NCBI RefSeq assembly: GCF_001870465.1
Contig: NZ_MDGK01000031.1
Location: 124,001-188,000 of the forward strand
DNA length: 64,000 nucleotides
From: Pseudomonas extremorientalis
Lineage (GTDB): Bacteria; Pseudomonadota; Gammaproteobacteria; Pseudomonadales; Pseudomonadaceae
Direction: 5' to 3'
Shown here: one piece after another, positions 42,911 through 51,516 of the stretch
Position numbering within the stretch: position 1 is the first letter of the stretch
How the letters are laid out: the number at the start of each line of letters is the position of its first letter
Position numbers and translations under genes: made by a program
Notes under the pieces: model-generated
What the model saw: only the letters and a program-made list of their open reading frames with translations
The model's database searches: none
What the model was told of the DNA's origin: nothing

Positions 42911-42999
42911 TGTGGGAGGGGGCTTGCCCCCGATGACAGTGGGTCAGCTACAGATAAGCTGGCTGATCCACCGCTATCGGGGGCAAGCCCCCTCCCACA
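42911..42999. repeat. REP pair (BIME) at the TetR/shikimate dehydrogenase junction
   Basis: Full-consensus arms, TGTGGGAGGGGGCTTGCC and its inverse, around a 40-bp core with GGGTCAGC and GCTGATCC. It sits between converging genes within the quinate cluster, possibly stopping read-through. Confidence 0.92.
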
Positions 43000-43022
43000 T
43001 TTGGATTTTTATTCCAACTCAG

Positions 43023-43871
43023 TCAGGTATTCATGCACTGGAAGTGCGCCAGCATGCGCTGCGCATCCGGCACTTCCCCACAGAACAGCTCAAACGCCTT
43101 CACCGCCTGAAACACCGCCATGTTGCCGCCATCCAGGGTGCGACAGCCCAATGCGCGGGCATCGCGCAGCAGTTCGGTTTCCAGCGGGAAATACACGATT
43201 TCCGCCACCCACAGGTCTGCTCTTAGCAAAGCGGCGGGCACCGGTGTGCCGGGCAGCTTGGCCATGCCCATCGGCGTGGTGTTCACCAGCCCATCGGCCT
43301 CGGCCACGGCGTTTTCTACGTGGTTGCCCACTTGGGCGCGCCCTGGGCCGAAACGTAGCGTGAGGTTCTCCACCAGGTCGCGGGCACGGGCGGGGTCCAC
43401 GTCGAAAATACTCAACTGTTGCACTCCCTCGGCCAGCAGCGCATGGGCCACTGCGGCACCTGCACCGCCGGCGCCCATCTGCACCACGCGTTGGCGGGCG
43501 ACATCACTCAAGTTGCGCCGGAACCCTTCGGCAAATCCCAGGCAATCGGTGTTGTGGCCGATGCGCTTGCCGTCCTTGAACACCACCGTGTTGACCGCGC
43601 CAATGCCATGGGCCTCGTCGGACAGTTCATCGAGCAGCGGTAGGATAGCCTGCTTGCACGGGTAGGTAATGTTCAGCCCGGTAAAGCCCATGAGCTCGGC
43701 GGCGCGCAGCAGATCGGGCAAGGCGTCGATGCCCAACTGCCGGGGCTCAAGGTCGATCAGGCGGTACAAGTAGCGCAAACCTTGGGCATCGCCTTCCTGT
43801 TCATGCAGCGCGGGCGTGCGGGAAGCCTGGATGCCAGCGCCGATCAGGCCGGCGAGGATGCGTGTTTTCAT
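43023..43871 (-). CDS. Shikimate/quinate dehydrogenase (AroE superfamily, catabolic type)
   Basis: A 282-residue AroE-fold enzyme. [19 protein letters not shown] includes the catalytic lysine, GAVNTVVF and [13 protein letters not shown] the substrate site, and [15 protein letters not shown] the cofactor loop. After the loop comes [12 protein letters not shown]: an acidic Asp where biosynthetic AroE has Asn-Arg, suggesting NAD+ rather than NADP+ and a catabolic role, like RifI2/QuiB-type enzymes. It overlaps aroQ by 4 bp, so the pair is translationally coupled. It would oxidise shikimate or quinate. Confidence 0.88.
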   Translation of the reverse strand: MKTRILAGLIGAGIQASRTPALHEQEGDAQGLRYLYRLIDLEPRQLGIDALPDLLRAAELMGFTGLNITYPCKQAILPLLDELSDEAHGIGAVNTVVFKDGKRIGHNTDCLGFAEGFRRNLSDVARQRVVQMGAGGAGAAVAHALLAEGVQQLSIFDVDPARARDLVENLTLRFGPGRAQVGNHVENAVAEADGLVNTTPMGMAKLPGTPVPAALLRADLWVAEIVYFPLETELLRDARALGCRTLDGGNMAVFQAVKAFELFCGEVPDAQRMLAHFQCMNT

Positions 43872-44317
43872 CGGGCCGATCCTTTGAGCAACTGGCTGAA
43901 GTGTTCCAGCGCCAGGTGGTAGCCGTGGCTGCCGAACCCCGCGAGCACGGCCTTGGCGATGGGTGACACAAAGGAGTGATGACGGAACGCTTCGCGGGCA
44001 TGCACGTTGGAGAGATGCACTTCGATCACCGGCACTTCACTGGCCACCAGCGCATCACGGATCGCCACCGAGGTGTGGGTCCAGGCCGCCGGGTTGATCA
44101 CGATCCCGGCGCAGCGGGCGCGGGCGCCGTGGATCCAGTCGAGCAGTTCGCCTTCATGATTGGTCTGGCGGAATTCGATTTTCAGGCCCAGCTGTTCAGC
44201 GCTGCGGCCGCACAAGGCAGCCACATCGGCCAGGGTTTCATGGCCGTAGGTAGCGGGCTCGCGGGTGCCGAGCAGGTTGAGATTGGGACCGTTGAGCACC
44301 AGCACGATAGGCGGCAT
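43868..44317 (-). CDS. aroQ: Type II 3-dehydroquinate dehydratase
   Basis: A 149-residue dodecameric dehydroquinase, [31 protein letters not shown]. The tyrosine of PATYG, the arginine of TREP, and [24 protein letters not shown] and [19 protein letters not shown] are type II landmarks (His of EVHLSN). In this cluster it would interconvert dehydroquinate and dehydroshikimate in the catabolic direction. It is the first gene of a leftward pair with the dehydrogenase. A second, biosynthetic copy is expected elsewhere in the genome. Confidence 0.93.
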   Translation of the reverse strand: MPPIVLVLNGPNLNLLGTREPATYGHETLADVAALCGRSAEQLGLKIEFRQTNHEGELLDWIHGARARCAGIVINPAAWTHTSVAIRDALVASEVPVIEVHLSNVHAREAFRHHSFVSPIAKAVLAGFGSHGYHLALEHFSQLLKGSAR

Positions 44318-44333
44318 GGGGTGTTCTCCACAA

Positions 44334-44341
44334 TTCTTGTT
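44334..44341 (-). promoter_or_regulatory. Crc/Hfq-type catabolite motif before aroQ
   Basis: On the minus strand AACAAGAA, an exact AAnAAnAA, sits 16 bp before the aroQ ATG and just upstream of its GGAG ribosome site. Similar AACAAGAC copies lie in the quiC (40232-40239) and MFS (40087-40094) leaders. This is the signature of Crc/Hfq translational repression of catabolic genes in pseudomonads. Confidence 0.4.
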
Positions 44342-44399
44342 AGTTGTGCAGATAAAATGTACTGAATGGTTAATTTGGTCAATTGATGGCGGCGTATGT

Positions 44400-44414
44400 G
44401 TTCGATTATCGAAC
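44400..44414. promoter_or_regulatory. PcaR-like palindrome before aroQ
   Basis: GTTCGATTATCGAAC is a perfect odd palindrome. Read on the minus strand (GTTCGATAATCGAAC) it differs from the box at 40152-40166 at only two positions and lies 83 bp upstream of the aroQ start. Confidence 0.55.
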
Positions 44415-44454
44415 CGTTAATCAGGCCGTTCATAAAGGCGGATCAGATTAGATA

Positions 44455-44473
44455 TCAATTGAAAATCATTCTC
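44455..44473. promoter_or_regulatory. Candidate Fur box before hasI
   Basis: TCAATTGAAAATCATTCTC matches the 19-bp Fur consensus GATAATGATAATCATTATC at 13 positions, the right half (AATCATTnTC) best. It is 51 bp before the hasI TTG, so iron would repress the haem-uptake signalling genes. Confidence 0.6.
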
Positions 44474-44523
44474 GACAACGCTTAAGATGCCCGCCTGTTT
44501 CCTTAACATTCCAGGGAGTCGGT

Positions 44524-45045
44524 TTGTCGGACGTGGATCTCAAAGGCCTGTTTCTCAAGCATGCCGATGCCTTGCGCGGGTATCTGGCGCGCAAGGTACG
44601 GGACCCGCAGTTGGCCGCAGACCTGGTGCAGGAGAGCTTCCTGCGCCTGGCGGAAAAGCCGGCGGGCGAGCGCATCGACAACTCCCAGGGCTATCTCTAT
44701 CGAACGGCAAGCAATCTGCTGATCGACCATATTCGCCAGGAAGCGCGGCGCAAGACTGACTCCGTGCCCCATGAGGCGCTGGCCGAGATTGAAGATGACG
44801 TGGCCGGGTTGGAGGTTCAGGCAATGGCGCAGCAACAGCGACAGGCATTGAAGCAGGCACTGGCGGAGTTGCCGGAGCGCACCCAGCAGATTTTCCGCCT
44901 CAACCGCATCGAAGGCATGACCCACGCCCAGGTCGCCCGGCACCTGGACATCTCTGACAGCTGTGTCCAAAAGCACCTGGCCAAAGCGTTGGCCTACGTG
45001 ATGCAACGCTTGCAGGAAGGCGAGAGGGCGTCATCCGACGAATGA
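44524..45045 (+). CDS. hasI: ECF sigma factor HasI
   Basis: A 173-residue FecI-type sigma factor that drives hasR when haem-loaded HasA is sensed. Sigma region 2 is FLKHADALRGYLARKVRDPQLAADLVQESFLRLAE with YLYRTASNLLIDHIRQE, and region 4 is LAELPERTQQIFRLNRIEGMTHAQVARHLDISDSCVQKHL. It begins at TTG 44524 after AGGGAG (product start read as Met: MSDVDLKGLFLKHAD). It is followed by hasS after 63 bp and lies behind the Fur box. Confidence 0.92.
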   Translation: MSDVDLKGLFLKHADALRGYLARKVRDPQLAADLVQESFLRLAEKPAGERIDNSQGYLYRTASNLLIDHIRQEARRKTDSVPHEALAEIEDDVAGLEVQAMAQQQRQALKQALAELPERTQQIFRLNRIEGMTHAQVARHLDISDSCVQKHLAKALAYVMQRLQEGERASSDE

Positions 45046-45108
45046 ATTACCGAAAAACGCCCGTTCACTCGTCACAGCGTTATATAACGAAAAATTCGAG
45101 ATTCACAC

Positions 45109-46107
45109 GTGAATAGCCAGGGTCCGCAGCAGCACAGCATTACCGAGGCGGCCGCCGAGTGGGCGGTGCGCCTGCACGCCGGTGCCCTGACCGAACAGGA
45201 GCAGGCCGAGTTGCGGCATTGGATCGCCTGCGACAGCCGCCACGAAGCGGCATTGCGTTTTGCCGAACAGACCTGGGCGGCACTGGGCGAGGTGTACAAG
45301 GAACCCCCGGTGAACCGCCAGCGCCCGTCGACGGCGACGCAGCCTGTGCGCGGGACCAGGCGGCGCCGGCCATGGCAACGTGCGGCGGCCGTCGCGCTGG
45401 TCGTGGTGGTAGCCGGTGTCGGCTGGGTGCGTGGTCCGGACTTGTTGCTGCACATGCAGGCCGACTACATCACCGAGAAAGGCGAAGTGCGCACCGTGCA
45501 CCTGGCCGATGGCAGCAAGGTCGAACTGGATTCCGCCAGTGCCATCCGCCTGGATTACGACAGTGTGCAACGCCGCATCAGCCTGCTGCAGGGCTCGGCG
45601 ATCTTTGATGTGGCACCGAAGGTGGGCGAGGAAACCCGACCGTTCGTGGTGCAGAGCGCTGGCGGGCAGACCCGGGCGCTGGGCACGAAGTTTGTGGTGG
45701 AGCGCGAGGGCGACAGCCAGGCGTGGACCGGGGTGTTGGAACACAGTGTCGAGGTCACGCTGCAAGCCATCCCGAAAAAAGGCCCGGCCGACAAAGTGGT
45801 CAAACAAGGCCAGGCCGTACGCTACAGCACTCAGGAAGGCATCGTGCCTTTGGATCAACTCGACGTCGCGCGCGCCACCAGTTGGCGACGCGGTGTGTTG
45901 ATCTTTGATCGCCAGCCGTTGGCCAATGTCATCGAACAACTCAACCGCTACCGTCCCGGGCGCGTTGTGTTGACTGACTCGGCCCTCGGCGAGCGTGAAG
46001 TCAGCGGCGTGTTCCGCCTCGACATGCTCGACACCGCCCTTGCCACGCTGACCCAGGAACTGCAGGTGCAACGCCTGGACCTGGCTGGCCTCAGCCTGAT
46101 CTATTGA
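45109..46107 (+). CDS. hasS: FecR-like anti-sigma regulator HasS
   Basis: A 332-residue inner-membrane sensor of the cell-surface signalling pathway. The cytoplasmic FecR N-terminal part (TEAAAEWAVRLHAGALTEQEQAELRHWI) is followed by a single membrane span (AAAVALVVVVAGVGW, about residue 95-110) and a periplasmic FecR domain (VRTVHLADGSKVELDSASAI, VQSAGGQTRALGTKFVVER). It holds HasI until the HasR signalling domain reports HasA. GTG start after a weak ribosome site. Order and spacing fit hasI-hasS-hasR. Confidence 0.92.
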   Translation: MNSQGPQQHSITEAAAEWAVRLHAGALTEQEQAELRHWIACDSRHEAALRFAEQTWAALGEVYKEPPVNRQRPSTATQPVRGTRRRRPWQRAAAVALVVVVAGVGWVRGPDLLLHMQADYITEKGEVRTVHLADGSKVELDSASAIRLDYDSVQRRISLLQGSAIFDVAPKVGEETRPFVVQSAGGQTRALGTKFVVEREGDSQAWTGVLEHSVEVTLQAIPKKGPADKVVKQGQAVRYSTQEGIVPLDQLDVARATSWRRGVLIFDRQPLANVIEQLNRYRPGRVVLTDSALGEREVSGVFRLDMLDTALATLTQELQVQRLDLAGLSLIY

Positions 46108-46257
46108 TGACCCGGTGGGGGCCTGCTCCCACTGCCTGAAATCCCCCTTCCTGAAAAACTTTCAAAAAACCTTACTGACTTCCTGCGCGTCGCACGTCTT
46201 GCTAGGTGAGAAGCATTCGCATAAACAAGAAAGCGCTCAGCGCAGGGAACAACAGAA

Positions 46258-48915
46258 ATGTCAGCACTCAACAAGGGGCGTATCACCGCAAGCCGGTTAG
46301 CCCTGGTCATCCACCTGGGCCTGTTCGCCGCTGTGGCTCCGGTATTCGCTGCTCAGTCTCAGGCGAATGCTGCACACCCTGCGGTGCTGATGCTGGATAT
46401 CCCCGCGCAGTCCCTGGGCAGTGCTGTGCTGGCATTCGCCGACCAGGCCGGCCTGCAAGTGCTGTTCGACAGCCAGCGCCTGGCCGGTTTGCAGAGTACG
46501 GCCGTGGAAGGGCAATACAGCGTGCAGGAAGGTTTGGCGCGTCTGTTGGGGAATGCGCCGGTGGAGTATCGCTTCAATGGCGAACGCCAAGTCACCCTGA
46601 CCCGCGTCGAGCAGAGCGGCGCCGCGTTGGCACTGGCGACCACCACGATCACCGGCCTGCACCCCAACGACTGGGTGTATTCATCGCCACGGTCGGTGAG
46701 TGTGGTCGCGCGTGAGCAACTGGATCGCAACCCACCACGGCATGCCGCCGAGATGCTCGAAGAGGCGCCGGGCGTCTACTCGGCGGTCAGCCAGCAAGAC
46801 CCCGGTTTGTCGGTGAATATTCGCGGCATCCAGGACTATGGCCGGGTCAACATGTCGGTGGACGGCATGCGTCAGAACTACCAGCAAAGTGGCCACCAGC
46901 AACGCAATGGCACGCTGTATGTCGACCCGGAATTGCTGTCGGAGGTGGTGATCGAAAAGGGCGCCACGTCCACGATGGGCGGCGCCGGGGTGATCGGTGG
47001 TGTGGCCAATTTTCGCACCGTGGAAGCCGCCGACCTGCTCAAGGGCGGCAAGGAAATCGGTGGGCGCATCCGCTTGACCACCGGGCTGGGTGGGCGCAGC
47101 AACGGCACGCATTTTATCGGCAGTTCGGCGTTTGCCGTGGGCACCGATGTGTGGGACATGTTGGTGGCTGCCAGTGAACGTCATCTCGGCGACTACAAAC
47201 CCGGCACCCGGGGCAGCATCGGCGAGTTGCGTACCGGCAGTTCTTTCCTGCCGGCCAGTGAAGACCGGATCAAAAACTCCACCGTCGAGTACACCGGCTC
47301 GGTGATGCGTTCACGCCTGCTCAAGCTGGGTCTGAACCTGCCGGTGGATCAGCGTCTGCAATTGAGCTACCTGACCACCGAGGTCGACTACGACGACGTC
47401 AACATGATGACCGCCGAAAAGGCCCAGCTCTGGGAGAAGCTCGGCAGCAGCAATGTCACGGCGCAGAACTTCGCACTGGACTACAGCTACACGCCGGACA
47501 ACCCGCTGATCGATTTCAAGGCCAAGCTCTACTACGTCGACACCCGCAATGACCAGACCACACTGACCCGTGGCAGCAGCAAGGGCTACGACGTTACCTA
47601 TCAGACCAACACCTATGGTTTGCAGGCGCAGAACATCTCGACCTTCGCCTTGAGCGAGCTGTCGGTGATCAAGGCCAACTACGGCCTGGAGTTTTTCTAC
47701 GACAAGGTCCGGCCGGCTTCCAATCAAATGGTGGCCGCCGATTCGGCGGTGACGGCCTCGGCGGCGGAAAGCATCACGCCTAAAGGTGACCGGGCGATGG
47801 GCAGCCTGTTCGCGCGCCTGGACTACGACTACGACAACTGGCTGAACCTCAATGCCGGGTTGCGTTACGACCGCTATCGGCTGCGCGGCGAAACCGGCCT
47901 GAACACCCGTACCTTCATCATCGGCACCACGCGACAAATCGGCTTGCCCATGACTTATGACGTGGATCGGGAAGAGGGGCACTTCTCGCCGACCTTCGGC
48001 CTGTCAGTCAAGCCCGGCGTGGATTGGCTGCAACTGTTCGCCACGTACGGCAAGGGCTGGCGCCCTCCGGCCGTCACCGAAACACTGGTCAGCGGCCGGC
48101 CCCACGGCGGCGGTTCGGAGTCGATTTTCCCCAACCCGTACTTGAAGCCCGAGACGTCCACGGCCTGGGAGGTCGGCTTCAACGTGCTCAAGGAAGACCT
48201 GCTGTTCGCGGAGGACCGCGTGGGCATGAAGGTGTCCTACTTCAACACCCGTGTGGATGACTTTTCCTATATGGCCCTGGGGGTGCAGCCGCCCGGTTAT
48301 GGCATCGCCAATATCGGCAATGCGGCGTATGTGAACAACCTGGAAACCACCCGTTTTCGCGGCCTCGAGTACCAGTTGGATTACGACGCCGGGTTCGCCT
48401 ACGGCCAGTTCAACTACACGCGGATGCTCGGCAGTAATACGTTCTGCAGCAAGACCGCGTGGCTGGGTGGAGTCACCAAGATCCAGAAGGGGCCGGGCAG
48501 CCGAGCGCCGGTAGACGCGATGGTGCCGGACGACATGGTCAATGCGGGTCAGAGCTGCAGCGCGATCCTGGGTTCCTCCGAACACATGCCGATGGACCGC
48601 GGCACCGCGACGCTGGGCGCACGTTTGTTCGAGCGCAAGTTGGATGTGGGGGTTCGTGCGCGCTACAGCGGCGGTTACTACGTCAAAGGTGGCGTCGGCG
48701 TGACCACCTCGCAAACCGGCGTCTACCCGGCCGACTGGAAGCCCTACACCGTCTATGACCTCTACAGCAGCTACCGCGCTACCGAGCAGTTGACCCTGCG
48801 CCTGGCCATGGAAAACGTCACCGACCGCGCCTACCTGGTGCCGCTGGGCGACGTACTGGCCTTCACCCTCGGGCGTGGGCGCACCTTGCAGGGCACCGTT
48901 GAATATCAGTTCTGA
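46258..48915 (+). CDS. hasR: TonB-dependent haem/haemophore receptor HasR
   Basis: An 885-residue outer-membrane receptor that takes haem from HasA. After a signal peptide it has an N-terminal STN signalling domain (about 40-125: LDIPAQSLGSAVLAFADQAGLQVLFD, VQEGLARLLGNAPVEYRFNG) that contacts HasS, then the plug (PRHAAEMLEEAPGVYSAVSQQD, SVNIRGIQDYGRVNMSVDGM) and a 22-strand barrel ending GRTLQGTVEYQF. NPYLKPETSTAWEVG is the receptor NPNL-type box. Length and STN domain are normal for HasR. The region before the start (46108-46257) may hold a HasI promoter, with AACCTT near 46168 and CGTC near 46188; this is tentative. Confidence 0.94.
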   Translation: MSALNKGRITASRLALVIHLGLFAAVAPVFAAQSQANAAHPAVLMLDIPAQSLGSAVLAFADQAGLQVLFDSQRLAGLQSTAVEGQYSVQEGLARLLGNAPVEYRFNGERQVTLTRVEQSGAALALATTTITGLHPNDWVYSSPRSVSVVAREQLDRNPPRHAAEMLEEAPGVYSAVSQQDPGLSVNIRGIQDYGRVNMSVDGMRQNYQQSGHQQRNGTLYVDPELLSEVVIEKGATSTMGGAGVIGGVANFRTVEAADLLKGGKEIGGRIRLTTGLGGRSNGTHFIGSSAFAVGTDVWDMLVAASERHLGDYKPGTRGSIGELRTGSSFLPASEDRIKNSTVEYTGSVMRSRLLKLGLNLPVDQRLQLSYLTTEVDYDDVNMMTAEKAQLWEKLGSSNVTAQNFALDYSYTPDNPLIDFKAKLYYVDTRNDQTTLTRGSSKGYDVTYQTNTYGLQAQNISTFALSELSVIKANYGLEFFYDKVRPASNQMVAADSAVTASAAESITPKGDRAMGSLFARLDYDYDNWLNLNAGLRYDRYRLRGETGLNTRTFIIGTTRQIGLPMTYDVDREEGHFSPTFGLSVKPGVDWLQLFATYGKGWRPPAVTETLVSGRPHGGGSESIFPNPYLKPETSTAWEVGFNVLKEDLLFAEDRVGMKVSYFNTRVDDFSYMALGVQPPGYGIANIGNAAYVNNLETTRFRGLEYQLDYDAGFAYGQFNYTRMLGSNTFCSKTAWLGGVTKIQKGPGSRAPVDAMVPDDMVNAGQSCSAILGSSEHMPMDRGTATLGARLFERKLDVGVRARYSGGYYVKGGVGVTTSQTGVYPADWKPYTVYDLYSSYRATEQLTLRLAMENVTDRAYLVPLGDVLAFTLGRGRTLQGTVEYQF

Positions 48916-48996
48916 CCGATTTTGCCCAGTGACGGGCAAAACCACAGCAGGCACTGGCTTGCTGCGGAGATACCACCCCATGACTTGGAGTTTTGC

Positions 48997-49617
48997 ATGA
49001 GCATTTCTATTTCATACAGCACCGCCTACGCCGCGAGCACCGTTGCCGAGTACCTGAGCGACTGGTCGGCTTACTTTGGTGACCTGAACCACCGTGAAGG
49101 GTCGGTCAAAGAGGGTTCGAATACCGGTGGTTTCAATCCTGGCCCGTTCGACGGCACCCAATATGGCGTGTCGAGCACCGTCAGCAATGCCGCGGTGGTG
49201 GCCAACGGCGACCTGCATTACACCTTGTTCAACCCGCCGTCGCACACCTTGTGGGGTTCGATCGACTCGCTGGACCTGGGCACCATTCTGACGGGCGGCG
49301 CTGCCGGCGGTAGCTACGCCCTCGCTGAGCAGGAAGTCAGCTTCGCCAACCTGGGCCTGTCGAGCCTGCAGTCCGAAGGCCGCGACGGCCAGGTGCACAA
49401 AATCGTCTACGGCCTGATGAGCGGCGACAGCTCGGCACTGGCGTCGGCGATCGACTCCCTGCTCAAGGACATCGACCCAAGCCTGTCGATCAACTCGACG
49501 TTCGACCAACTGGCCGCTGCCGGTGTGGCGCATGTGGACTCGGCTGCTGTCGCCGCCTCCGACGTGGCGCTGGTGGGCGTACAAGACGTGCCTCAGGACT
49601 TCGCCCTGGCCGCTTAA
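48997..49617 (+). CDS. hasA: Haemophore HasA
   Basis: A 206-residue extracellular haem-binding protein, nearly collinear with P. aeruginosa HasAp. MSISISYSTAYAASTVAEYL is the usual start with no Sec signal. The haem ligands are H32 and Y75, and H83 hydrogen-bonds the tyrosine, all at the expected positions. FDQLAAAGVAHVDSAAVAAS and the C-terminal VQDVPQDFALAA carry the type I secretion signal, ending in a hydrophobic tail. Export would be by HasDEF encoded next. GGAG before the ATG is close. Followed by two hairpins. Confidence 0.96.
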   Translation: MSISISYSTAYAASTVAEYLSDWSAYFGDLNHREGSVKEGSNTGGFNPGPFDGTQYGVSSTVSNAAVVANGDLHYTLFNPPSHTLWGSIDSLDLGTILTGGAAGGSYALAEQEVSFANLGLSSLQSEGRDGQVHKIVYGLMSGDSSALASAIDSLLKDIDPSLSINSTFDQLAAAGVAHVDSAAVAASDVALVGVQDVPQDFALAA

Positions 49618-49625
49618 GCAAAAAA

Positions 49626-49653
49626 GCGAATGGAAGATCGCTCTCCCATTCGC
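49626..49653 (+). promoter_or_regulatory. First hairpin between hasA and hasD
   Basis: GCGAATGG (49626-49633) and CCATTCGC (49646-49653) are perfect complements with a 12-nt loop, 8 bp past the hasA stop. No T-run follows, so it is more likely an mRNA stabiliser or partial attenuator than a full terminator. Confidence 0.6.
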
Positions 49654-49662
49654 CGCATGACA

Positions 49663-49706
49663 CACCGCCGTCGCCCAAGCCTTCTATCTCTTCAGCGACG
49701 GCGGTG
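49663..49706 (+). promoter_or_regulatory. Second hairpin between hasA and hasD
   Basis: CACCGCCGTCGC (49663-49674) and GCGACGGCGGTG (49695-49706) are a perfect 12-bp inverted repeat with a 20-nt loop. Together with the first hairpin it separates hasA from hasDEF and could let hasA mRNA accumulate above the exporter mRNA. Confidence 0.6.
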
Positions 49707-49779
49707 CCGAATTCTGCGCAGCGTCGTACAGCCTGTCAACGCGACGGCGCTGCCCGCTCAACCCTTTGAGAATCCCCAG

Positions 49780-51516
49780 ATGCGCCACGCCGGCAACGAA
49801 ACCCTGGCTGCCCTCACGGCCTATAAAAGTGGCTTCTTCAACATCGGCCTGTTCTCGGCGGTGATCAACCTGCTGATGCTCGCCCCGGCGCTGTACATGC
49901 TGCAGGTGTACGACCGGGTGCTGGCTTCGGGCAACCAGATGACCCTGCTCATGCTGACGCTGATGATCCTTGGCCTGTTCGGCCTGATGGGCGCGTTGGA
50001 GTGGGTGCGCAGCCAGGTGGTGATCCGTCTCGGCACGCAGATGGACATGCGTTTGAACCAGCGGGTGTACGACGCCGCGTATGAAGCGCAACTCAAGGGC
50101 GGCACCCAGGCGGCCGGCCAGGCGTTGCATGACCTGACCACGCTGCGTCAGTTCGCCACCGGCCAGGCGTTGTTCGCGTTTTTCGATGCGCCTTGGTTTC
50201 CGGTGTACCTGTTGGTGATCTTCCTGTTCCACCCCTGGCTCGGGCTGTTGGCGCTGGTCGGCGCAGTGCTGTTGATCGTGCTGGCGTGGGTCAACCACAA
50301 CGTCAGCCAGGCGCCGATGGCGCTGGCCAGCCAACTGTCGATCAGCGCCAGCCAGCAGGCCACGGCTAACCTGCGCAATGCCGACACCATCGAAGCCATG
50401 GGCATGCTCGCTACCTTGCGCGCGCGTTGGTTCGGCCAGCACCAGGCGTTCCTGGCGCAGCAGAACCTGGCCAGTGAAAAGACCGCGACGGTCACCGCCT
50501 GGTCCAAGGGCGTGCGCCTGGCATTGCAGTCGCTGGTGCTGGGCCTGGGCGCGTTGCTCGCGGTGCAGGGCGACATCACGCCGGGGATGATGATCGCCGG
50601 TTCGATCCTCATGGGCCGCGTGCTCAGCCCCATCGACCAGTTGATCGGCGTGTGGAAGCAGTGGGGCTCGGCGCGCCTGGCGTTTGATCGCCTGTCACAG
50701 ATGCTGGAGGCCAACCCGGCCCGGCCCGAACGCATGAGCCTGCCGGTGCCCAAGGGCCAACTGAGCGTCGAGCAAATCAGCGCCTGCGCCCCCGGCAGCC
50801 GTCGACCGGCGCTGGCCAACCTGGGTTTCAGCCTGGCGGCGGGCGAGGTACTGGGGGTGATCGGGCCGTCAGGCTGCGGCAAATCCACCCTGGCCCGGAT
50901 CCTGGTGGGCGCCTGGGCACCCTTGGCCGGCAAGGTGCGGCTGGACGGTGCCGACCTGGCCTTGTGGGACAAACAGCAACTGGGCCCGCACATTGGCTAC
51001 CTGCCGCAGGACATCCAGCTGTTCGCTGGCAGCATCGCGCAAAACATCGCGCGGTTTGCCGAGGTCGACGCGGACAAGGTCCTTGCCGCCGCACAAATGG
51101 CCGGCGTGCATGAGCTGATCCTGCAACTGCCGCAAGGCTACGACACGCCGTTGGGCGAAGGCGGCGCCGGGCTGTCCGGTGGCCAGAAACAGCGGGTCGG
51201 CCTGGCGCGTGCGCTGTACGGCCTGCCTGCGCTGATCGTGCTGGACGAGCCCAACGCCAACCTCGACGAAGTGGGCGAACAGGCCCTGCTCCAGGCCATC
51301 GGCCAGCTCAAGCAACAGCGTCGCACGGTGATCCTGATCACCCACAAGCCCAACGTACTGACCCTGACGGACCAGTTGCTGATCCTCAAGGACGGCCAGT
51401 TGCAGGCCTTCGGGCCGACGGCCCGCGTGTTGGAGGCACGGCAGAAACCGGCAGCGAGCAAGCCAGTGTCGACCCTGAACATGAGTTACCGCCTTGGTGA
51501 AGGAAAACAGGCATGA
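49780..51516 (+). CDS. hasD: Type I secretion ABC transporter HasD
   Basis: A 578-residue inner-membrane ATPase for HasA export. Membrane domain in residues about 1-330 ([31 protein letters not shown]), then the ABC domain with Walker [10 protein letters not shown], signature [15 protein letters not shown] and Walker [14 protein letters not shown]. It lacks the C39-like peptidase domain. The start [16 protein letters not shown] fits HasD/PrtD relatives; the frame upstream to 49630 overlaps the hairpins and looks non-coding. Its stop overlaps the hasE ATG by 4 bp. Confidence 0.93.
   Translation: MRHAGNETLAALTAYKSGFFNIGLFSAVINLLMLAPALYMLQVYDRVLASGNQMTLLMLTLMILGLFGLMGALEWVRSQVVIRLGTQMDMRLNQRVYDAAYEAQLKGGTQAAGQALHDLTTLRQFATGQALFAFFDAPWFPVYLLVIFLFHPWLGLLALVGAVLLIVLAWVNHNVSQAPMALASQLSISASQQATANLRNADTIEAMGMLATLRARWFGQHQAFLAQQNLASEKTATVTAWSKGVRLALQSLVLGLGALLAVQGDITPGMMIAGSILMGRVLSPIDQLIGVWKQWGSARLAFDRLSQMLEANPARPERMSLPVPKGQLSVEQISACAPGSRRPALANLGFSLAAGEVLGVIGPSGCGKSTLARILVGAWAPLAGKVRLDGADLALWDKQQLGPHIGYLPQDIQLFAGSIAQNIARFAEVDADKVLAAAQMAGVHELILQLPQGYDTPLGEGGAGLSGGQKQRVGLARALYGLPALIVLDEPNANLDEVGEQALLQAIGQLKQQRRTVILITHKPNVLTLTDQLLILKDGQLQAFGPTARVLEARQKPAASKPVSTLNMSYRLGEGKQA

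Noticed and set aside
49630..49779. N-terminal extension of HasD
   Set aside because: The frame is open but crosses two perfect hairpins and gives an Arg/Pro-rich stretch unlike HasD/PrtD N-termini. The inner ATG fits the family.
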